7,478 bases of DNA. It comes from an uncultured Eubacteriales bacterium (GTDB taxonomy: Bacteria > Bacillota > Clostridia > UBA1381 > UBA9506). The translations under genes were made by a program, and so were the position numbers. The notes under the pieces were generated by a model. That model was not told the origin of the DNA. It saw nothing but the letters and a program-made list of their open reading frames with translations, and made no database searches. The stretch covers positions 1 to 7,478 of the forward strand of contig UQYH01000105.1 of the NCBI GenBank assembly GCA_900545185.1. The letters are read 5' to 3'. Below, one piece after another: positions 6,501-7,478 of this stretch. Position 1 is the first letter of the stretch; each line of letters opens with the position of its first letter.

Positions 6501-7478
6501 TCGGATACGCCAGTCAAGAGATGGAACGTCCTACAGCGTTGAGGTTTCGGAAAACGGAAAATCGTGGAAAACAGTAGCCGATAACACAACGCACGGCACC
6601 ATTTTAAAGGGTACTCAAACCATCGGGCACATACTGAGATTTCCGGAAACCAAGGCAAGATATATCCGCTATTCCATTACCGGCGGAGGCGGAACAAACA
6701 TTTTTTTAATTGAGGCAAGCGATGCGCCCGATATTAAGCAGTTTGATAAATCCCTTGATGTCGGCATGAAGGTGCATACCGTCATCGGGGCAGAAAAGGA
6801 TGCAGGCTCGACCGAGGTTATTTTGGCGGATACGCTGGCGGTAAAGCAGACCAGCCCGGATGTTTACCATTTTGACGATCAAACAAAGGCCAAGACAATG
6901 CTCATCCGCCGACAGGGAGAAGAAGGGTTAAAAAGCGTATATGTAAATGTGATAGAACCGTATATGGGCGAATCGAAAATAACGGGCATAACACCTCTTG
7001 CCGACGGGCATGACAGAGTTGTTTTAAAGATTGAAATGGGTGACAGGGTCGATTTGGTAGCCGTTAACTTAAACGGCAGCGGTGAAACCAATATTGAAAA
7101 CACCCTTCGTACCGATGCAACCTTTGCTTATGTTTCCAATAACGGCGGCAAGCTGATGTCGGGCGGCACATATCTTGAAACTGCGGCAGGTACGGTGTTT
7201 GCCAACCGCTGCGGCAAGGTGAGCGGCGATATTCTGTCCTTTACCAGCCGGTGGGACGGAGCTGAAAAAAATGAGTTTATTCTCGATAAAACCTTTAACA
7301 TTGCCGACATTCCCGAGGGCAGCTATGTAAAGGTGAAGCTTGGGACATACATCGGTCGGGTGGCCATCGGCAAAAATCTTGCGGCAGAACGGGACGGCAC
7401 AAGTGTTTTTTATAAAATTATCAACATGACGGAAAAAGACGGCAAAATTCATATGGAGGTTTCTACCGACACCTCCTT
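3589..7478 (+). CDS. Secreted heparinase II/III-family polysaccharide lyase (3' end outside window)
   Basis: The frame is open for 1296 codons to the window edge; ordinary family members are about 600-750 residues. Predicted to cleave an acidic polysaccharide by beta-elimination outside the cell; substrate unknown. Signal peptide about 1-57: basic n-region of octapeptide repeats (5-36), hydrophobic core 37-54, Ala-rich cleavage site near TAVTAAEG. Residues about 84-195 resemble the copper amine oxidase N-terminal (stalk) domain common in Bacillota surface proteins (YPVLKDGIVLYPARAF, EVLVNGTARL, APYMRDDHIMLSLS); no amine oxidase catalytic part is present. Family entry motif TGISYPN is at 290-296, then an alpha-helical toroid to about 600. 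The beta-sandwich carries GHSHQDGLNLIFN, with H707 as probable catalytic His. H709, D726 and H745 (SFSHNLVLVD) match the Zn ligands His408, Asp425 and His464 of Pedobacter heparinase II in spacing or motif, from memory. Y575 in AESPAYFFTY is the probable catalytic base and N526 the probable carboxylate neutraliser. LLDIFEVEGG at 812-821 is also family-typical. A discoidin-like domain (about 923-1045) sits before the family's LIRRQG (1105-1110) and VIEPYMG (1121-1127) strands. The family call is strong; residue roles are inferred. Confidence 0.95.
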   Translation, partial: MVKRIVSDRGKRLLSNQRNGLLSNQRNGLVSNTIKRIASLMLGLLLLYPSVTAVTAAEGSGSIINALAAAEGCNVVKLKSPRCIRSGKMGFIDVYNQNVYPVLKDGIVLYPARAFADDFSIQYQTDGTSFTLSTTTVTLTGSIGAAEVLVNGTARLQVVAPYMRDDHIMLSLSLMADTFQMQYSRIGDYIAFGGKTKLQGFSSDTIKAFDKLFSEEKPFIHYGMNWSVKDVASLKNKVSAAMAMSDEQLAAMVPKNTPRASEPFDPETGLRMKKTTWNVNAPDFITDAATGISYPNAKTPMKMEKLLTLMGTETEAWYYEDRFGKKSYYTDRAAQFKWNWARDQIRMLGYLYYYTENLAYAQKCKLLLKEMAAAMPHYYLSGVLQDGTDLTLSTGGFYMTDGEIDMFINKGLRSIAEGVNVNKQAEQDWLDANRDLFDTTKLDWEWEPGKAPAQLRMPQAFHPLARRVEGRWSYEPTSELAEGYALTKPSGIYTKEEIAAIYTGLFRNQMDFVFALPRYETIYGGNLIVYIAETASMATLIGEPKYVHLCYNYLKTCSENYCYTRDGVTAESPAYFFTYISGLGRLFLPYMGYSDPPGYVDGFTGLHLENVSIYKDFRREWDLIKLGRKNAMMVQYPDGALPPIHDSAANLENMQGNLVNRLSDTNTLFNSCEDMLFDGTGSAVLGSGSFNEKVQTILHYSDDAIGHSHQDGLNLIFNVFGRQMLDDIGYNRSALKFYTAYSFSHNLVLVDRTNQNMAATGQQTNGSVDYYATNHEGVSVVSVDGRSYYTNPLGKYKRTVMQNASDLSAPYLLDIFEVEGGSMHDYILNGTRTSQQTVETTNPVTPVPGEHPYLLESEPWNPPKQMTDHYPGEGYGALTNAVSGAVTDSFVTDFKFIDPYAEGSPYAEGTYYYDAEAFGENYLHYAGVYEGSTLVAYPGLAVDDDAQSFYTAPIPFSVAYDMGEVKTVDCVRIRQSRDGTSYSVEVSENGKSWKTVADNTTHGTILKGTQTIGHILRFPETKARYIRYSITGGGGTNIFLIEASDAPDIKQFDKSLDVGMKVHTVIGAEKDAGSTEVILADTLAVKQTSPDVYHFDDQTKAKTMLIRRQGEEGLKSVYVNVIEPYMGESKITGITPLADGHDRVVLKIEMGDRVDLVAVNLNGSGETNIENTLRTDATFAYVSNNGGKLMSGGTYLETAAGTVFANRCGKVSGDILSFTSRWDGAEKNEFILDKTFNIADIPEGSYVKVKLGTYIGRVAIGKNLAAERDGTSVFYKIINMTEKDGKIHMEVSTDTS
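3601..3696 (+). repeat. 24-bp tandem repeat (four units) coding the signal-peptide n-region
   Basis: Four consecutive 24-base units: 3601-3624 (diverged), 3625-3648 and 3649-3672 (identical to each other), and 3673-3696 (identical for most of its first half, diverged in the second). A partial fifth begins at 3697 (ATTGCATCC versus ATTGTGTCC at 3601), and the bases before the array (GTAAAACGA, 3592-3600) match the end of the fourth unit. In frame they give IVSDRGKR, LLSNQRNG, LLSNQRNG, LVSNTIKR, then IAS. Units of 24 keep all forward frames open, which also produces a spurious overlapping ORF in another frame. The array extends the positively charged n-region of the lyase signal peptide to about 36 residues. 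Confidence 0.9.

Overview
The window looks like part of a Bacillota genome, most likely from an anaerobic Clostridia-type bacterium. The grounds are strong AGGAGG-type ribosome binding sites, S-layer homology (SLH) domains, Gram-positive-style signal peptides, roughly even base composition, and a run of very large, multidomain secreted proteins. No 16S or other phylogenetic marker is present, so placement below phylum level is inference.

All three genes lie on the + strand and nearly fill the sequence. Gene 1 (to 682) is the C-terminal part of a protein whose start lies before the window; its reading frame is open back to the first base, so the first internal ATG (59) is not the real start. 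Gene 2 (682-3573) is a complete 963-residue surface protein: signal peptide, three copies of a small beta-rich repeat, two discoidin (F5/8 type C-like) domains, two Ig-like domains, a linker, and three SLH domains for non-covalent anchoring to the cell wall. Gene 3 (from 3589 to the window edge) is at least 1296 residues of a secreted heparinase II/III-superfamily polysaccharide lyase: a signal peptide with an unusual repeated n-region, a copper amine oxidase N-terminal-like domain, an alpha-helical toroid, and a beta-sandwich metal-binding catalytic domain that appears to carry a discoidin domain nested inside it. The gene has no stop before base 7478.

The genes overlap by one base (TAATG at 680-684) or are separated by 15 bases (3574-3588), with no visible terminator or promoter between them, so they are probably cotranscribed from a promoter upstream of the window. 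There is no gene-free stretch over 300 bases, no RNA gene, no mobile element and no CRISPR array.

The simplest reading is a surface apparatus for binding and eliminating (lyase) cleavage of an acidic polysaccharide: gene 2 is a wall-anchored glycan-binding scaffold and gene 3 an extracellular lyase. The substrate cannot be read from the sequence. The most notable points are the discoidin domain inside the lyase beta-sandwich, the 24-base tandem repeat that builds the signal-peptide n-region of gene 3, a parallel 12-base duplication in the signal peptide of gene 2, and a likely Asn-Tyr-His active site in which the His found next to the Asn in some relatives is replaced by Leu.
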